NCBI RefSeq assembly: GCF_026340655.1 | Contig: NZ_JAPEOZ010000001.1 | Location: forward strand, 3,038,001 to 3,102,000 | Direction: 5' to 3' | Length of the DNA stretch: 64,000 nucleotides | From: Streptomyces sp. NBC_01275 | Lineage (GTDB): Bacteria; Actinomycetota; Actinomycetes; Streptomycetales; Streptomycetaceae | Shown here: in pieces, positions 24,475-31,901 of the stretch | Layout of the letters: the number at the start of each line of letters is the position of its first letter | Numbering within the stretch: position 1 is the stretch's first letter | Notes under the pieces: generated by a model | Seen by the model: the letters and a program-made list of their open reading frames with translations, nothing else | The model's database searches: none | Told to the model about the DNA's origin: nothing | Translations under genes and position numbers: made by a program

Positions 24475-25133
24475 GCCGCCTCGCCCTCCTCGTGGGACTG
24501 CTGCAAGACGTGCCAGCCGAAGCCGAGGTCGCTGTTGGTGTCGTCCACGAACTTCGTGTAGATGGCGTTGAGGGCTTCGACCTCTTCGGAGGTGATCCGG
24601 ACCCGCTTGGACTCCCACTGGAGGTAACCCCACTGGAGGTAGTCGACGGTGGCTGCGGCACCGGTGCCCGCGCCGTCGGAGGTGAGTTCCAACGTCTCGG
24701 GAAGGGACGTGTCGTCGAGGAGCCGGTCGACGCTCTCGCGGTCGTAGCCGGTACCGGCCAGGTCCGGGATCTCGGAGAGGATCTCGGCCAAGAGCGCGCT
24801 GTCGTATCCGGCGAGGTCGTTGGTCCGGTTGTCGACGATGACGATGCGGGCCGCAGCGTCGTCGTCGACGTCGACCCAGGTGACGGCGATCTGCTCCCAG
24901 CCGAGCTGTTGGGCGGCCTCGTATGTGTGATTGCCCGCCAGGATCTCGTTGTGCCGGCCGGTGAGCGAGCCCTTGTTGACGACGATCGCGCGGTACTGGC
25001 CGTTGACGGTCAGCGATTCGGCGATCGAGGGGAGGTCGCCGTTGCGGGGGTTCCGGTAGTACGGCGTGAGGTCCCCGGTGGGGACGGCGAGCGGCAGGAG
25101 CAGTTCGGGGATGTTGGCGGGCGTCGGGGTCAC
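24471..25133 (-). CDS. ParB N-terminal domain protein
   Basis: A 220-residue protein. Residues 15-110 carry the ParB-like pattern (DLTPYYRNPRNGDLPSIAES, VNGQYRAIVVNK, ILAGNHTYEAAQQLGW, VDNRTNDLAGYD). The C-terminal part is acidic and helical with EVEALNAIYTKFVDDTNSD. There is no HTH domain, so it differs from chromosomal ParB. Such proteins are common before terminase genes in actinobacteriophages. The GTG start has AAGGGA upstream. It ends overlapping the ParB-methylase gene. Confidence 0.8.
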   Translation of the reverse strand: MTPTPANIPELLLPLAVPTGDLTPYYRNPRNGDLPSIAESLTVNGQYRAIVVNKGSLTGRHNEILAGNHTYEAAQQLGWEQIAVTWVDVDDDAAARIVIVDNRTNDLAGYDSALLAEILSEIPDLAGTGYDRESVDRLLDDTSLPETLELTSDGAGTGAAATVDYLQWGYLQWESKRVRITSEEVEALNAIYTKFVDDTNSDLGFGWHVLQQSHEEGEAA

Positions 25134-25190
25134 TGGGCGTCCCTTGTGTAGGCCGTTCCCCGCGCCCTACAGCTAGTTCAGATTAGACGA

Positions 25191-25433
25191 TCACGCCGGG
25201 CCATGACGGTCGCCGGAGCGGGGGTTCAGCTGGTGCGTCAGTCGCCGGCCGTGCGCCCATCGCTGAACATGGTGGATGACGGCGGCCGCCAGCCCGCAGC
25301 CGGGGAAGGCCAAGAGGCTGGCGAGAAGGACCCCGCCACCACCGAGCTGCACAACGAACCAGGCGACAACAGCGATGGCCGCCATGAGCAGGACGGCCAT
25401 CGCGTCGGCGGTGAGGCGAAGGAGGGTGCGCAT
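25191..25433 (-). CDS. Small two-TM membrane protein
   Basis: An 80-residue protein with two predicted membrane segments (AVLLMAAIAVVAWFVVQL and LLASLLAFPGCGLAAAVI) and a basic tail (HGRRLTHQLNPRSGDRHG). Its ATG overlaps the TGA of the 42-residue gene by one base (TGATG), showing coupling. Size and layout are holin-like, but it lies among early genes, so a holin role is doubtful. Confidence 0.6.
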   Translation of the reverse strand: MRTLLRLTADAMAVLLMAAIAVVAWFVVQLGGGGVLLASLLAFPGCGLAAAVIHHVQRWAHGRRLTHQLNPRSGDRHGPA

Positions 25434-25561
25434 CACCGGTTGTTGCAGCGGCAGATGCCGGACGGCAGGCACCAGGAATCACACGATCGGCACCACACCG
25501 CCCCTGGTACGGGAGGCGTCCGGCGCTCCGGCTCTGCGGGCGGTGTCTGCTCGGTGGTCAT
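25433..25561 (-). CDS. 42-aa Cys-rich protein, putative zinc knuckle
   Basis: The product starts MTTEQTPPAEPERR, then has WCRSCDSWCLPSGICRC, giving CxxC, C and CxC spacing suited to one zinc ion, and ends NNR. It overlaps the upstream gene by four bases (ATGA) and the downstream gene by one base (TGATG). This tight packing and the cysteine pattern are strong evidence that it is translated despite its size. Possibly a nucleic-acid-binding or adaptor peptide. Confidence 0.65.
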   Translation of the reverse strand: MTTEQTPPAEPERRTPPVPGAVWCRSCDSWCLPSGICRCNNR

Positions 25562-25767
25562 GCTCTATGTCGCTTTCGTTGTCGGGAAGTTGCGGCTGCG
25601 TCGAGGTCCGCGAGGTGCCGGGCCGCATCTGGATCCGGGCCTCCTCGAACTTCCAGGCCTGGGTCACGTTCAGCGAGGGCCTTGATCGGCGTCCCGTCCC
25701 GCTCGACGAGGAGACGTTCGTACAGCTCGCGATCCGCGGGGTCCCCGGCGAAGTTCTCTGTGTTCAT
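25558..25767 (-). CDS. 69-aa hypothetical phage protein
   Basis: The product begins MNTENFAGDPADRELYERLL. A charged helical segment (ERDGTPIKALAERDPGL) and a basic C-terminus (TSRQRKRHRA) follow. I start it at ATG 25767 because the longer frame upstream is Pro/Arg-rich without coding character. It overlaps the 42-residue gene by four bases. A competing frame at 25479-25667 was judged less likely. No family was recognised. Confidence 0.55.
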   Translation of the reverse strand: MNTENFAGDPADRELYERLLVERDGTPIKALAERDPGLEVRGGPDPDAARHLADLDAAATSRQRKRHRA

Positions 25768-25875
25768 GGCGCTCCTGAGTGCACGGGGACCCGCCCCCGG
25801 CGTGAGGCGGGGACGGGTCCGGTCGTGATCGTGGATCTTGGCGGCGCTCCGGCGGCTCCGCTCAGGTGCGGGGCC

Positions 25876-25922
25876 GGTGCCTGGCGGGTAGGGCGCGGGG
25901 GATTGGCCACCCGCCAGGCACC
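25876..25922. repeat. Perfect 14-bp hairpin in intergenic region
   Basis: GGTGCCTGGCGGGT and its exact complement are separated by 19 bases, in the 262-bp gap between the DNA methylase and the tiny-gene cassette. A very stable RNA stem, with no T-tract. Possible terminator or attenuator in the minus-strand transcript. Confidence 0.7.
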
Positions 25923-25990
25923 GAAGGGGAATGCCGCATGCCACGGCACGTTGGTAAGCCGGTTCCTCGGCTGAGGCCGCCCCCACCAAC

Positions 25991-26030
25991 GAGATAGACC
26001 GTATCACTTATCAGTGTTGGGATCTATCTC
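25991..26030. repeat. 8-bp inverted repeat at methylase stop
   Basis: GAGATAGA and TCTATCTC flank 24 AT-richer bases immediately after the methylase stop codon. It could be an operator or promoter region for the genes that follow on the minus strand, or a weak terminator. Confidence 0.4.
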
Positions 26031-26923
26031 TAGCCATGGCGCAGCCCCGTCCTCGACCCGTCGAGGGCCGCCATGCCGTGGACCGTCGGCGCGTCCGTGA
26101 AGAACAGACCCTGCCGGGCCGCTGCGGGCCTTGCCGTGCAGTCCTCGGGCTTGGGTGCCTGAGGGTTGAAGCGAGGAGGCGGCGCGGGCTCGCGGACCGG
26201 GATGACGGCAACCACCGTGCTCACTCCGACCGCAGGGAAGGCATCGTCGGGCAGCTCTGTGATGGTTCCTCGCGCCTCCCGAACCCGTGCCCGGAAGTCC
26301 TTTGCCTTGCGGTCAGTCCGGTAGGGGAGGCTCCCGTACATGACCGCCACGACCAGGCCGCCCGGCTGAACGAAGCGCAACGCCCGCTGGACGTGCCGGA
26401 TGTCCTGCCGGTCAGCGAACGGCGGGTTCATGATGACCCGCTGATAGCGGCGCTGCACCTTCACGTTGAAGAAGTCGGCGGCCGTGACCTCGCGGGCGTA
26501 ACCGCCGGCGCGGATGTGCTCGGCGCGAGCGGTGTCGAGTTCGACGCAGTCGACAACGGCACCGCGGGCAGCTGCGGCCTCAGCGATGGCGCCGCGTCCG
26601 GCCGACGGCTCCAACACCTCACAACCGGCTTCGAGTTCCGCCAGGTCCAGGAGCTGTTCGACTAGGGGCTTCGGTGTGGGGAAGTACCCGCGGTCGACGT
26701 CGGTGATCACCTCCCCGGTGGCGAGCAGTCCCGCGATGGCGTCGGCAGCGGCGAAGGGAAACATGTGGGCGCGCTCGTAGCGGTTCCAGGTGCCGCCGAC
26801 CGCGTGAAGGGCCAGGTTGACCCGCTCGTACAGTTTGCGGTCGAGCTGGCCCTTGAGACGGAGCGCCAGGCCGTCGACCGTGGCGGAGCGGATGACCTTG
26901 AGAACGTCGGGATCTATCTTCAC
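26030..26923 (-). CDS. Putative N6-adenine DNA methyltransferase
   Basis: A 297-residue protein. An N-terminal region (DVLKVIRSATVDGLALRLKG) is followed by a methyltransferase core with FPTPKPLVEQLLDL, SAM motif VLEPSAGRGAIAEAAA and catalytic motif IMNPPFADRQD (NPPF, typical of adenine-N6 and related amino methylases). The core continues with VQPGGLVVAVMYGSLPYR and ends in a disordered tail. No restriction nuclease or specificity gene is adjacent, so it is an orphan, phage-type methylase, perhaps for evading restriction or marking the packaging substrate. The GTG start has GAGGAAG upstream. Confidence 0.85.
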   Translation of the reverse strand: MKIDPDVLKVIRSATVDGLALRLKGQLDRKLYERVNLALHAVGGTWNRYERAHMFPFAAADAIAGLLATGEVITDVDRGYFPTPKPLVEQLLDLAELEAGCEVLEPSAGRGAIAEAAAARGAVVDCVELDTARAEHIRAGGYAREVTAADFFNVKVQRRYQRVIMNPPFADRQDIRHVQRALRFVQPGGLVVAVMYGSLPYRTDRKAKDFRARVREARGTITELPDDAFPAVGVSTVVAVIPVREPAPPPRFNPQAPKPEDCTARPAAARQGLFFTDAPTVHGMAALDGSRTGLRHG

Positions 26924-26933
26924 GGTTGCTTCC

Positions 26934-27251
26934 TCACTCGCTGGCGGTCTTGGCCTCGGCGGCGAGCAGAGCCGCTTCGAGCTCGACCAGTCGGGCCGTG
27001 ACCATGAGGTGGGTGCGCACGTACACCGAACTACCGGCGCCGCTCATGAGGCCGGAGGCTGCAAGCAGGGTGAGGTTGTACGCCTCGTTCCGGGCCGTCC
27101 CGTCGTTGTCACGGCGCGCCTTGAACAGGTGCGTCGCAGCCTCGCGGACAAGTTCGGCTACGTCGGAGTCGTACTCCTCAAGGGCGTTGGCCGAGGCTGG
27201 CACGTCGAACAGATTGTGGTTGATGTTGCGCATGGTCCGGATGTCGTTCAT
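26934..27251 (-). CDS. Hypothetical phage protein, helical
   Basis: A 105-residue protein, almost entirely helical ([53 protein letters not shown]). No motif was recognised. It is 10 bp upstream of the adenine methylase on the same strand, so probably co-transcribed. GGAG lies nine bases before the ATG. A strong hairpin separates it from parB. Confidence 0.65.
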   Translation of the reverse strand: MNDIRTMRNINHNLFDVPASANALEEYDSDVAELVREAATHLFKARRDNDGTARNEAYNLTLLAASGLMSGAGSSVYVRTHLMVTARLVELEAALLAAEAKTASE

Positions 27252-27276
27252 CGCTGTTGGGCTCCATAGAGAAAGG

Positions 27277-27301
27277 GGGGCGGCCCGCTGGGGGCCGCCC
27301 C
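27277..27301 (-). terminator. Hairpin after parB
   Basis: A perfect 10-bp stem (GGGGCGGCCC with its complement) and a five-base loop lie directly after the stop of the ParB-family gene. A likely terminator or attenuator limiting read-through into the methylase genes. Confidence 0.65.
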
Positions 27302-27313
27302 GAGGTGGACAGG

Positions 27314-28483
27314 TCAGGCTGCGACGGCGACCGGCTCGGCCGCCGCCTCGGCCTCGGTGTCGTCCCCTCCCGGCCCTGCCGGGCTCTCGGGCTCCGCATC
27401 GGCGGCGGGGGTGGCTTCGATCTCCACGTCGGCCTCCGCGTCGGCCTCGGCGTCGGCGTCGGGGGCGGGCTCGGCCTGCGTCTCCGGCTCGGCGTCGCCC
27501 GCAGCCGGGTCCAGCTGGGCGAGTACGGCGTCGGCCTCAGCCACCAGGTCGGGCGCTGCGGCGGCAGGGTTGACCATGATCTCGCTGGCGTCGGCGTGCG
27601 CCTTCGCCTGGCGGAGCTGGAACCGGGCCTTCTGCACGACGTCCGCGACCCGGTCCATCTGCTCAAGCCGCTTGCCGACCTCCCCCGCCAGGGTGCGGGC
27701 CAGCTCCATGGGGTCCGCCTTGCCGATGCTGTCCAGCAACGCCCACATCCCCTCGATCGCGTCGAGGTCGCTCTTGGTCTTGGCCTGCGCGCGGCTCCGC
27801 TCGGCCTTCTCCTCGGGGGTCATCTCGTCGACGTCGACCATGGAGTCCTGCGTGGCCGCCTTCTCCTGCTTGCGCATGGCGTAGGCGATGTGGACGAGCT
27901 GGTTGTCGTTCTTGTCGCCCTTCTTCCAGTCCTGGAAGACCGCCTTCTGGTTGCCCTGCGAGAGTGCGGCGATCTGGACCGCGGCCTGGGTGCCGATGTG
28001 CCCGAGGTCGACGGCCGCCTGGATCTCGGGGCGCAGGGCGAGCAGGGCCAGGCGCTGGTTGACGAACTGGACCGACTTGGAGAACGCCTTGGCGACGCTC
28101 GCGGGCGTGGCACCCCCTTCCTCGTCTAAGACCTTCTTGAAGCCGCGCGCCTCCTCCAGCGGGAGCATGTCCTCGCGGTTCAGGTTCTCGGCCATCGCCT
28201 TCTTGAAGGAGTCCATGTCGCTGATCTCGCACTCGCCCTCGGGCAGCAGGATCTTCGCCTCGATGGTGATGTTGTCCGCAAGTTCGTTGGCCCGGAAGCG
28301 GCGCTCGCCGGCGACGAGCTCGTAGCCGTCCTCCACCTTCCGGACGACGATCGGCTGAAGGAGGCCGTGCTCCTTGATCGACTCGGCCAGCTCCTTCAGT
28401 GCGTTCCCGTCGAAGGCCTTGCGGGGCTGGTTCGGGTTGCGGTGGATCTGGCGCATCTTCAGGGCGGCATACTTGTGCGGCAT
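27314..28483 (-). CDS. ParB/RepB/Spo0J-family protein
   Basis: A 389-residue protein. N-terminal ParB domain: MRQIHRNPNQPRKAF, KEHGLLQPIVVRKV and GYELVAGERRFRANELA, with GERRFR the CTP/phosphate-binding box. Central HTH region: EEARGFKKVLDEEGGATPAS, then VAKAFSKSVQFVNQRLALL. The remaining C-terminus is an Ala/Asp/Glu-rich acidic tail. Unlike the other two ParB-type proteins here it has the DNA-binding middle. No parA partner is next to it, so it may act in regulation or replication rather than partition. Start ATG 28483 has GGAG upstream and a good promoter at 28538-28567. Confidence 0.85.
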   Translation of the reverse strand: MPHKYAALKMRQIHRNPNQPRKAFDGNALKELAESIKEHGLLQPIVVRKVEDGYELVAGERRFRANELADNITIEAKILLPEGECEISDMDSFKKAMAENLNREDMLPLEEARGFKKVLDEEGGATPASVAKAFSKSVQFVNQRLALLALRPEIQAAVDLGHIGTQAAVQIAALSQGNQKAVFQDWKKGDKNDNQLVHIAYAMRKQEKAATQDSMVDVDEMTPEEKAERSRAQAKTKSDLDAIEGMWALLDSIGKADPMELARTLAGEVGKRLEQMDRVADVVQKARFQLRQAKAHADASEIMVNPAAAAPDLVAEADAVLAQLDPAAGDAEPETQAEPAPDADAEADAEADVEIEATPAADAEPESPAGPGGDDTEAEAAAEPVAVAA

Positions 28484-28537
28484 TTCAGGCTCCAAGAGGT
28501 CAATGGGGGCTTCTCCTCCCCCTCCTTCTGGTTCTAT

Positions 28538-28567
28538 TCTATATGCATTCAGGAGAGGGGTCCACAA
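28538..28567 (-). promoter_or_regulatory. Promoter of the ParB-family gene
   Basis: On the minus strand TTGTGG (28567-28562), 18 bases, TATAGA (28543-28538), in an AT-rich patch unusual for this genome. It lies about 55 bp before the ATG at 28483, with GGAG in between. Confidence 0.6.
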
Positions 28568-28642
28568 TTTTCGAGAAGTTTTTGCAGGTCAAGCGCATGG
28601 ACGCGGACCCCATCGAGGCCCGCGTCCGACTACTCGCATAGA

Positions 28643-28813
28643 TCAGCTTGCGGCGGCACCGCTCACACACTCCACGTCACACCCGACCCGCTTCGGGTCG
28701 ACGATCGCCAGAGCCCCCAACGCACCGAGCGCCGCCTCGTCATCCAGGAGGACGTTCTCCGCGCCGCCCGACTCTCCCAGTCGGGCCAGCACTCGGTCCA
28801 GCTCGATCCCCAC
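28643..28813 (-). CDS. 56-aa hypothetical protein upstream of parB
   Basis: GTG 28813 is preceded by GGAGGG. The product reads VGIELDRVLARLGESG at the start, then an acidic helical middle (LLDDEAALGALGALAIVD) and a C-terminal half with two Cys (VGCDVECV). Codon use fits coding. It would be the first gene of the leftward early transcript from the divergent promoter at 29003-29031. No family was recognised. Confidence 0.5.
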   Translation of the reverse strand: MGIELDRVLARLGESGGAENVLLDDEAALGALGALAIVDPKRVGCDVECVSGAAAS

Positions 28814-29002
28814 TCGTACCCTCCCCGCGCTGCAGCGTTCCGCCCCCCCATAACGAGCCGCTTACTTAGATCCCGACACAGTCGAGCTAGCGGCACACAT
28901 TGAGACCCATCAAGGTGCTTGTTGCGTTCTTGCACCCTGGGAGGCGGTGAGGGGTGACGGCCCCGCATGTCGAGCACGCGCTTACTACGACTGAGGTTAC
29001 AG

Positions 29003-29031
29003 ATCTTGCTGCGAGCATCACCTATTGTCAA
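29003..29031 (-). promoter_or_regulatory. Leftward early promoter
   Basis: On the minus strand TTGACA (29031-29026), 17 bases, CAAGAT (29008-29003). The perfect -35 lies inside the left part of the palindrome 29020-29049, so a protein bound there would block it. It would drive the small gene at 28813 and the ParB-family gene. Confidence 0.55.
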
Positions 29032-29049
29032 CACGCATAGACAATAGGT
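29020..29049. promoter_or_regulatory. Palindromic operator, probable repressor site
   Basis: ACCTATTGTC, ten bases, GACAATAGGT: perfect 10-bp arms. It overlaps the -35 of the leftward promoter and lies about 105 bp upstream of the XRE-type repressor gene at 29155. This is the expected place and size for the repressor's own operator. Confidence 0.65.
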
Positions 29050-29154
29050 TGCCTCACCGGACACTGTCGCCCCACAGTCGATACTGAACGAGCACCGCAA
29101 CCAGCTGCCCACCGCCCGGCCGGGCCTGCCACGTCACGAGGAGTAGCTAGCACC

Positions 29155-29682
29155 ATGCCGCTCGGCCCAGATATCCCGCTCGCCAGCAAACTCGCTGTCC
29201 TGATCGGCAGGAAACGCAGGGCAGACGGGAAGACCCTGAGTACGCGCGACATCGCCGCCGCCACGGCCGAGAGTCCCGGCGAAAAACCGGCAATGACCTA
29301 CCAGGTCGTGAATGACCTCCTGAACGGCGTCAAGACGAATCCATCGAGCGCCCAACTGGCCGGGCTCGCACGGGCATTCGACTCTCCGGTAGCTTACCTA
29401 CTCCCCGGTCACAACGGATTGACGTCCCTGTCGGTCTATGAGGAGTACCCAGACGCGCGCGAGGCACTTCGGCTCATCCATGACCTAGGCGAAGCTGGGG
29501 CTACCGAACTTCTGGAGGCCGCACGCGCAATCCGACTGCGACACGGGCACAGCGATCTCACCGTCCCAGAAGTGCCCGAGCCTCTTCCTCCTGCTGCGGA
29601 GCCACCGCGACCAGGCCGGCGGAGACGTCTCAGCTTCACCGAAGCAGCCGAGCGCGCCATCTCCGATCTGGAAGGAACCTGA
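29155..29682 (+). CDS. XRE-type HTH regulator, likely island repressor
   Basis: A 175-residue protein. The N-terminal HTH region (residues 8-75) includes LASKLAVLIGRKR, LSTRDIAAATA, YQVVNDLLNGVKTNPSSAQL and LARAFDSPVAYLL, the usual XRE layout of Streptomyces regulators. A helical stretch (EALRLIHDLGEAGATELLEAA) and a Pro/Arg-rich C-terminus follow. GAGGAG lies before the ATG. It faces away from the ParB operon across the palindromic operator, and is followed 7 bp later by the multi-TM gene. Confidence 0.85.
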   Translation: MPLGPDIPLASKLAVLIGRKRRADGKTLSTRDIAAATAESPGEKPAMTYQVVNDLLNGVKTNPSSAQLAGLARAFDSPVAYLLPGHNGLTSLSVYEEYPDAREALRLIHDLGEAGATELLEAARAIRLRHGHSDLTVPEVPEPLPPAAEPPRPGRRRRLSFTEAAERAISDLEGT

Positions 29683-29688
29683 AAGCAA

Positions 29689-30459
29689 ATGGACGGCCTC
29701 GTCTTCGGCGTGTGCGCTCTCTTCGGCCTGGCGGGTACGGTGCTCTCCGCGCGCGAAGCCTGGCGTCAGCGCGACCGAAGCGACTACCACATAGCCCGCT
29801 TCACTCGAGCCGTAGCGTTCGGTGTCTGCACGGTGGGCGTCATGCTCGCCGTACCGCCGATTGAGGACGTGATCGAGTCTGCCACCGGCATGAACAACGC
29901 GGCCAAGCTCGGGGCGCACATCTGCGCCATCCTGTGGTGCGGCAGCCTCCAGCTCATGCTCGTGGACTGGTCCTACAACCACGAGGTGTTGAAGGCCAGC
30001 CTGTACGCACGCATCGCCTTCGCTGTGTGCGTACTGATGGCGATGCTTCCGCTGTTCGTCAACACCACCGACGAATCGGTGGAGTTCACCACCGAGTTCG
30101 CCATAGTGCCAGGCGTCACCGTCTACCTCATGGTCTATCTGGCCTACGTTGCGATCACCTGCGGCGAGATCGCGTTCCTGTGCACCGGAATGGCCCTAGT
30201 GGCCCGGAGGGGAGGCCACGCCTGGTCAGCGCGCGGCCTCGCTCTGTCGTCGATTTCGGCTCTTCTCGGGGTGGCCTACTCCGCCAGCAAGGGGTCATAT
30301 CTGGTGACCCACTACCTGGGCCACCCGTGGCCACTTCGGTACGAAGAGATCGTCTCGCCGCTCCTGGCCGGGCTCGCCGTGATATCGCTGATCACAGGGC
30401 TGACCATGGCGATGGTGGGTAGGCGGCTCGCCTCGCGCGTAGCGGCGTCAGCCGTCTGA
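29689..30459 (+). CDS. Seven-TM membrane protein (MAB_1171c-like)
   Basis: A 256-residue protein with about seven predicted membrane segments (for example LVFGVCALFGLAGTVLSA, IAFAVCVLMAMLPLFV, VTVYLMVYLAYVAITCG, LLAGLAVISLITGLTMAMV). Pairing of an XRE regulator with such a 7-TM protein recalls the actinobacterial MAB_1171c-like pairs, usually called putative transporters without tested function. It is co-transcribed with the repressor gene (gap 6 bp) and converges on the recombinase-domain gene, overlapping it by 12 bp. It may serve superinfection exclusion, which is inference. Confidence 0.7.
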   Translation: MDGLVFGVCALFGLAGTVLSAREAWRQRDRSDYHIARFTRAVAFGVCTVGVMLAVPPIEDVIESATGMNNAAKLGAHICAILWCGSLQLMLVDWSYNHEVLKASLYARIAFAVCVLMAMLPLFVNTTDESVEFTTEFAIVPGVTVYLMVYLAYVAITCGEIAFLCTGMALVARRGGHAWSARGLALSSISALLGVAYSASKGSYLVTHYLGHPWPLRYEEIVSPLLAGLAVISLITGLTMAMVGRRLASRVAASAV

Positions 30460-31407
30460 CAAGTTCGAAATCTTGCGCCAGTGGAGGACGACACGCCCCG
30501 GCTCGATTGTCCGGACACCTCTGGCGCTCGCGGGGAACACCTCCACCTTCTCCAAGAGCAGCATCACAATGCCCCTCTTCGATGCGGTGGGCGCGGTGTT
30601 CCACCACTTCACCAGATCCTTGGCCCCGCCCACTGAGAAGTTCGCCATCTGCTCCGCGTACCGGAGACGCGGACGGACGACCTTGAGGTTCGCTGTGATC
30701 TCGCGTTCGGCGGCCACCATCGCGTCACCGCTGATCTGTCGGCTGCCGTAGAGCGTCCCAAGCTCCTTCCGGCGCGCCTCCAGGTCATCGGTCTCCTGTC
30801 GGAGGTTCTCAACCTGCTTGCGCACAGCTTCCTGGGCCTTGGCGATCTGGGCACGGATACCGGGCTTGAGGAGCTCGGCCACGACGTACTCCCCGACGTG
30901 ATTCTCCAACAGCTCGGCATCAATCCGGACTTCGCCGCAGCCGCCGTGCCCATTCTTGTCCTTCGGGCGACAGCGGTATCCGGGCGTGCCCGCGTTGGTG
31001 CGGGCACCCGTAAGAGCCTGCGTGCACTTGCCGCAGGGACTGACCCCGCCGATCAGGAGATAGTCGTACGCCGGATCCGCATCCCCCGTGCTACGGGCCT
31101 TCTCCCGCTCCCGCAGGGCCTCAAACTCTTCGCGCGTGATGACGCCGGGGTGGCCGGCGTCGACGAGTTCGCCGTCATCGTCGAAGCGCAGTCCCGCGAT
31201 CGCCGGGTTGCGGAACAGCCGTCCGACCGACGCGTCCTTCCACTCTCCGCCAAGCGTTCCCCGGTAGCCCTCAGCGTTCGCCCACACAGCGACGTCCTGG
31301 TTGGACTGATCGCTCAGCGCCCGGCTCACCATCTGGCGGAGCGGGTCCACTTCGTCGTCACGTAGCCGACGACGTGCCGCGTCGTCGAAACCGTAGAGCC
31401 GTGGCAT
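30448..31407 (-). CDS. Serine recombinase-like protein lacking the catalytic domain
   Basis: A 319-residue protein made only of the DNA-binding parts of a large serine recombinase. There is a recombinase domain (VDPLRQMVSRALSDQSNQDV, LFRNPAIAGLRF), a zinc ribbon with four Cys (SPCGKCTQALTG, then GYRCRPK and GGCGEVRID) and a coiled coil with a terminal core (AQEAVRKQVENLRQETDDLE). The N-terminal resolvase domain with the nucleophilic Ser is absent, and no remnant of it is seen upstream. It could be a degraded integrase or a stand-alone DNA-binding protein that modulates recombination. Start ATG 31407 was chosen over 31464 from the ribosome site. Confidence 0.8.
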   Translation of the reverse strand: MPRLYGFDDAARRRLRDDEVDPLRQMVSRALSDQSNQDVAVWANAEGYRGTLGGEWKDASVGRLFRNPAIAGLRFDDDGELVDAGHPGVITREEFEALREREKARSTGDADPAYDYLLIGGVSPCGKCTQALTGARTNAGTPGYRCRPKDKNGHGGCGEVRIDAELLENHVGEYVVAELLKPGIRAQIAKAQEAVRKQVENLRQETDDLEARRKELGTLYGSRQISGDAMVAAEREITANLKVVRPRLRYAEQMANFSVGGAKDLVKWWNTAPTASKRGIVMLLLEKVEVFPASARGVRTIEPGRVVLHWRKISNLSDG

Positions 31408-31513
31408 GCGGTGGTCCGTTCTCGTCTCGTGCGCCCGTAGCCGCCTGATCCTAGGCCACAGCACATGTCCGAGCTATGGCTCAGCGAGACCCACAGACCC
31501 AAGGACTCACAGA

Positions 31514-31717
31514 TCACTGCACCAATGGCGTCACCCCAAGCACTTGCCAGAGTGCAGCGGTGGGGACTCTCACCGTGCCGCCCAGGGGGAGCGTCTGCAC
31601 GGGGAAAGACCCCTCCTTGATCAAGTTGTAAGCCTTGTGCGTGCCGATCCCCAGCGCCCGCGCAGCCGTCACGACGTTCACGGTCGGCGGCAGCGCGAGT
31701 AGTTCCTCCAGGGTCAT
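31514..31717 (-). CDS. Excisionase (Xis-like, MerR-type winged HTH)
   Basis: A 67-residue protein beginning MTLEELLALPPTVNVVTAAR. It continues ALGIGTHKAYNLIKEGSFPV and VRVPTAALWQVLGV, the normal form of Streptomyces Xis proteins next to tyrosine integrases. GGTGAG lies five bases before ATG 31717; an in-frame ATG at 31765 is possible. Xis bends DNA near attL/attR to favour excision. It is divergent from the integrase, with a palindrome between them. Confidence 0.85.
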   Translation of the reverse strand: MTLEELLALPPTVNVVTAARALGIGTHKAYNLIKEGSFPVQTLPLGGTVRVPTAALWQVLGVTPLVQ

Positions 31718-31812
31718 CGAACTCACCCCGGTGTCCGTAGCTACAGATGCGTCCTTCGTTGTCATTCCCGTTGTCGCGTTCTCCCCCACGCCAACGTGCC
31801 ATAAGGATACGG

Positions 31813-31828
31813 CAACACTGGAGTGTTG
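31813..31828. promoter_or_regulatory. Palindrome in the xis-int intergenic region
   Basis: CAACACT, two bases, AGTGTTG: perfect 7-bp arms, placed between the divergent excisionase and integrase genes where a regulator could control both. Confidence 0.5.
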
Positions 31829-31901
31829 GGGCAAGATAGACATCAGTTCGACCAAGATCGACACAGAAGGCCCGCAAAAGAAGGACACGAAGGGGATATA
31901 A

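Larger units (their letters stand above)
28814..29154. other. Early control region between leftward genes and repressor
   Basis: 341 bp without a credible gene. It contains the leftward promoter and the 10-bp-arm palindrome described separately, next to the XRE repressor gene. The DNA between 28,850 and 29,000 shows no further clear signals. This is probably the lysis-lysogeny-type switch region of the island. Confidence 0.5.

Noticed and set aside
25191..25433. Two-TM protein as phage holin
   Set aside because: It lies in the early gene cluster with no endolysin nearby, so only the membrane prediction is kept.
25479..25667. 62-residue frame MTQAWKFEEARIQ...
   Set aside because: It conflicts with the ATGA- and TGATG-coupled genes in the other frame, which explain the region better; not fully excluded.
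28663..29112. 149-residue minus-strand frame in the control region
   Set aside because: Trp/Arg/Ser-rich shadow; a different frame (28643-28813) has a ribosome site and normal composition.
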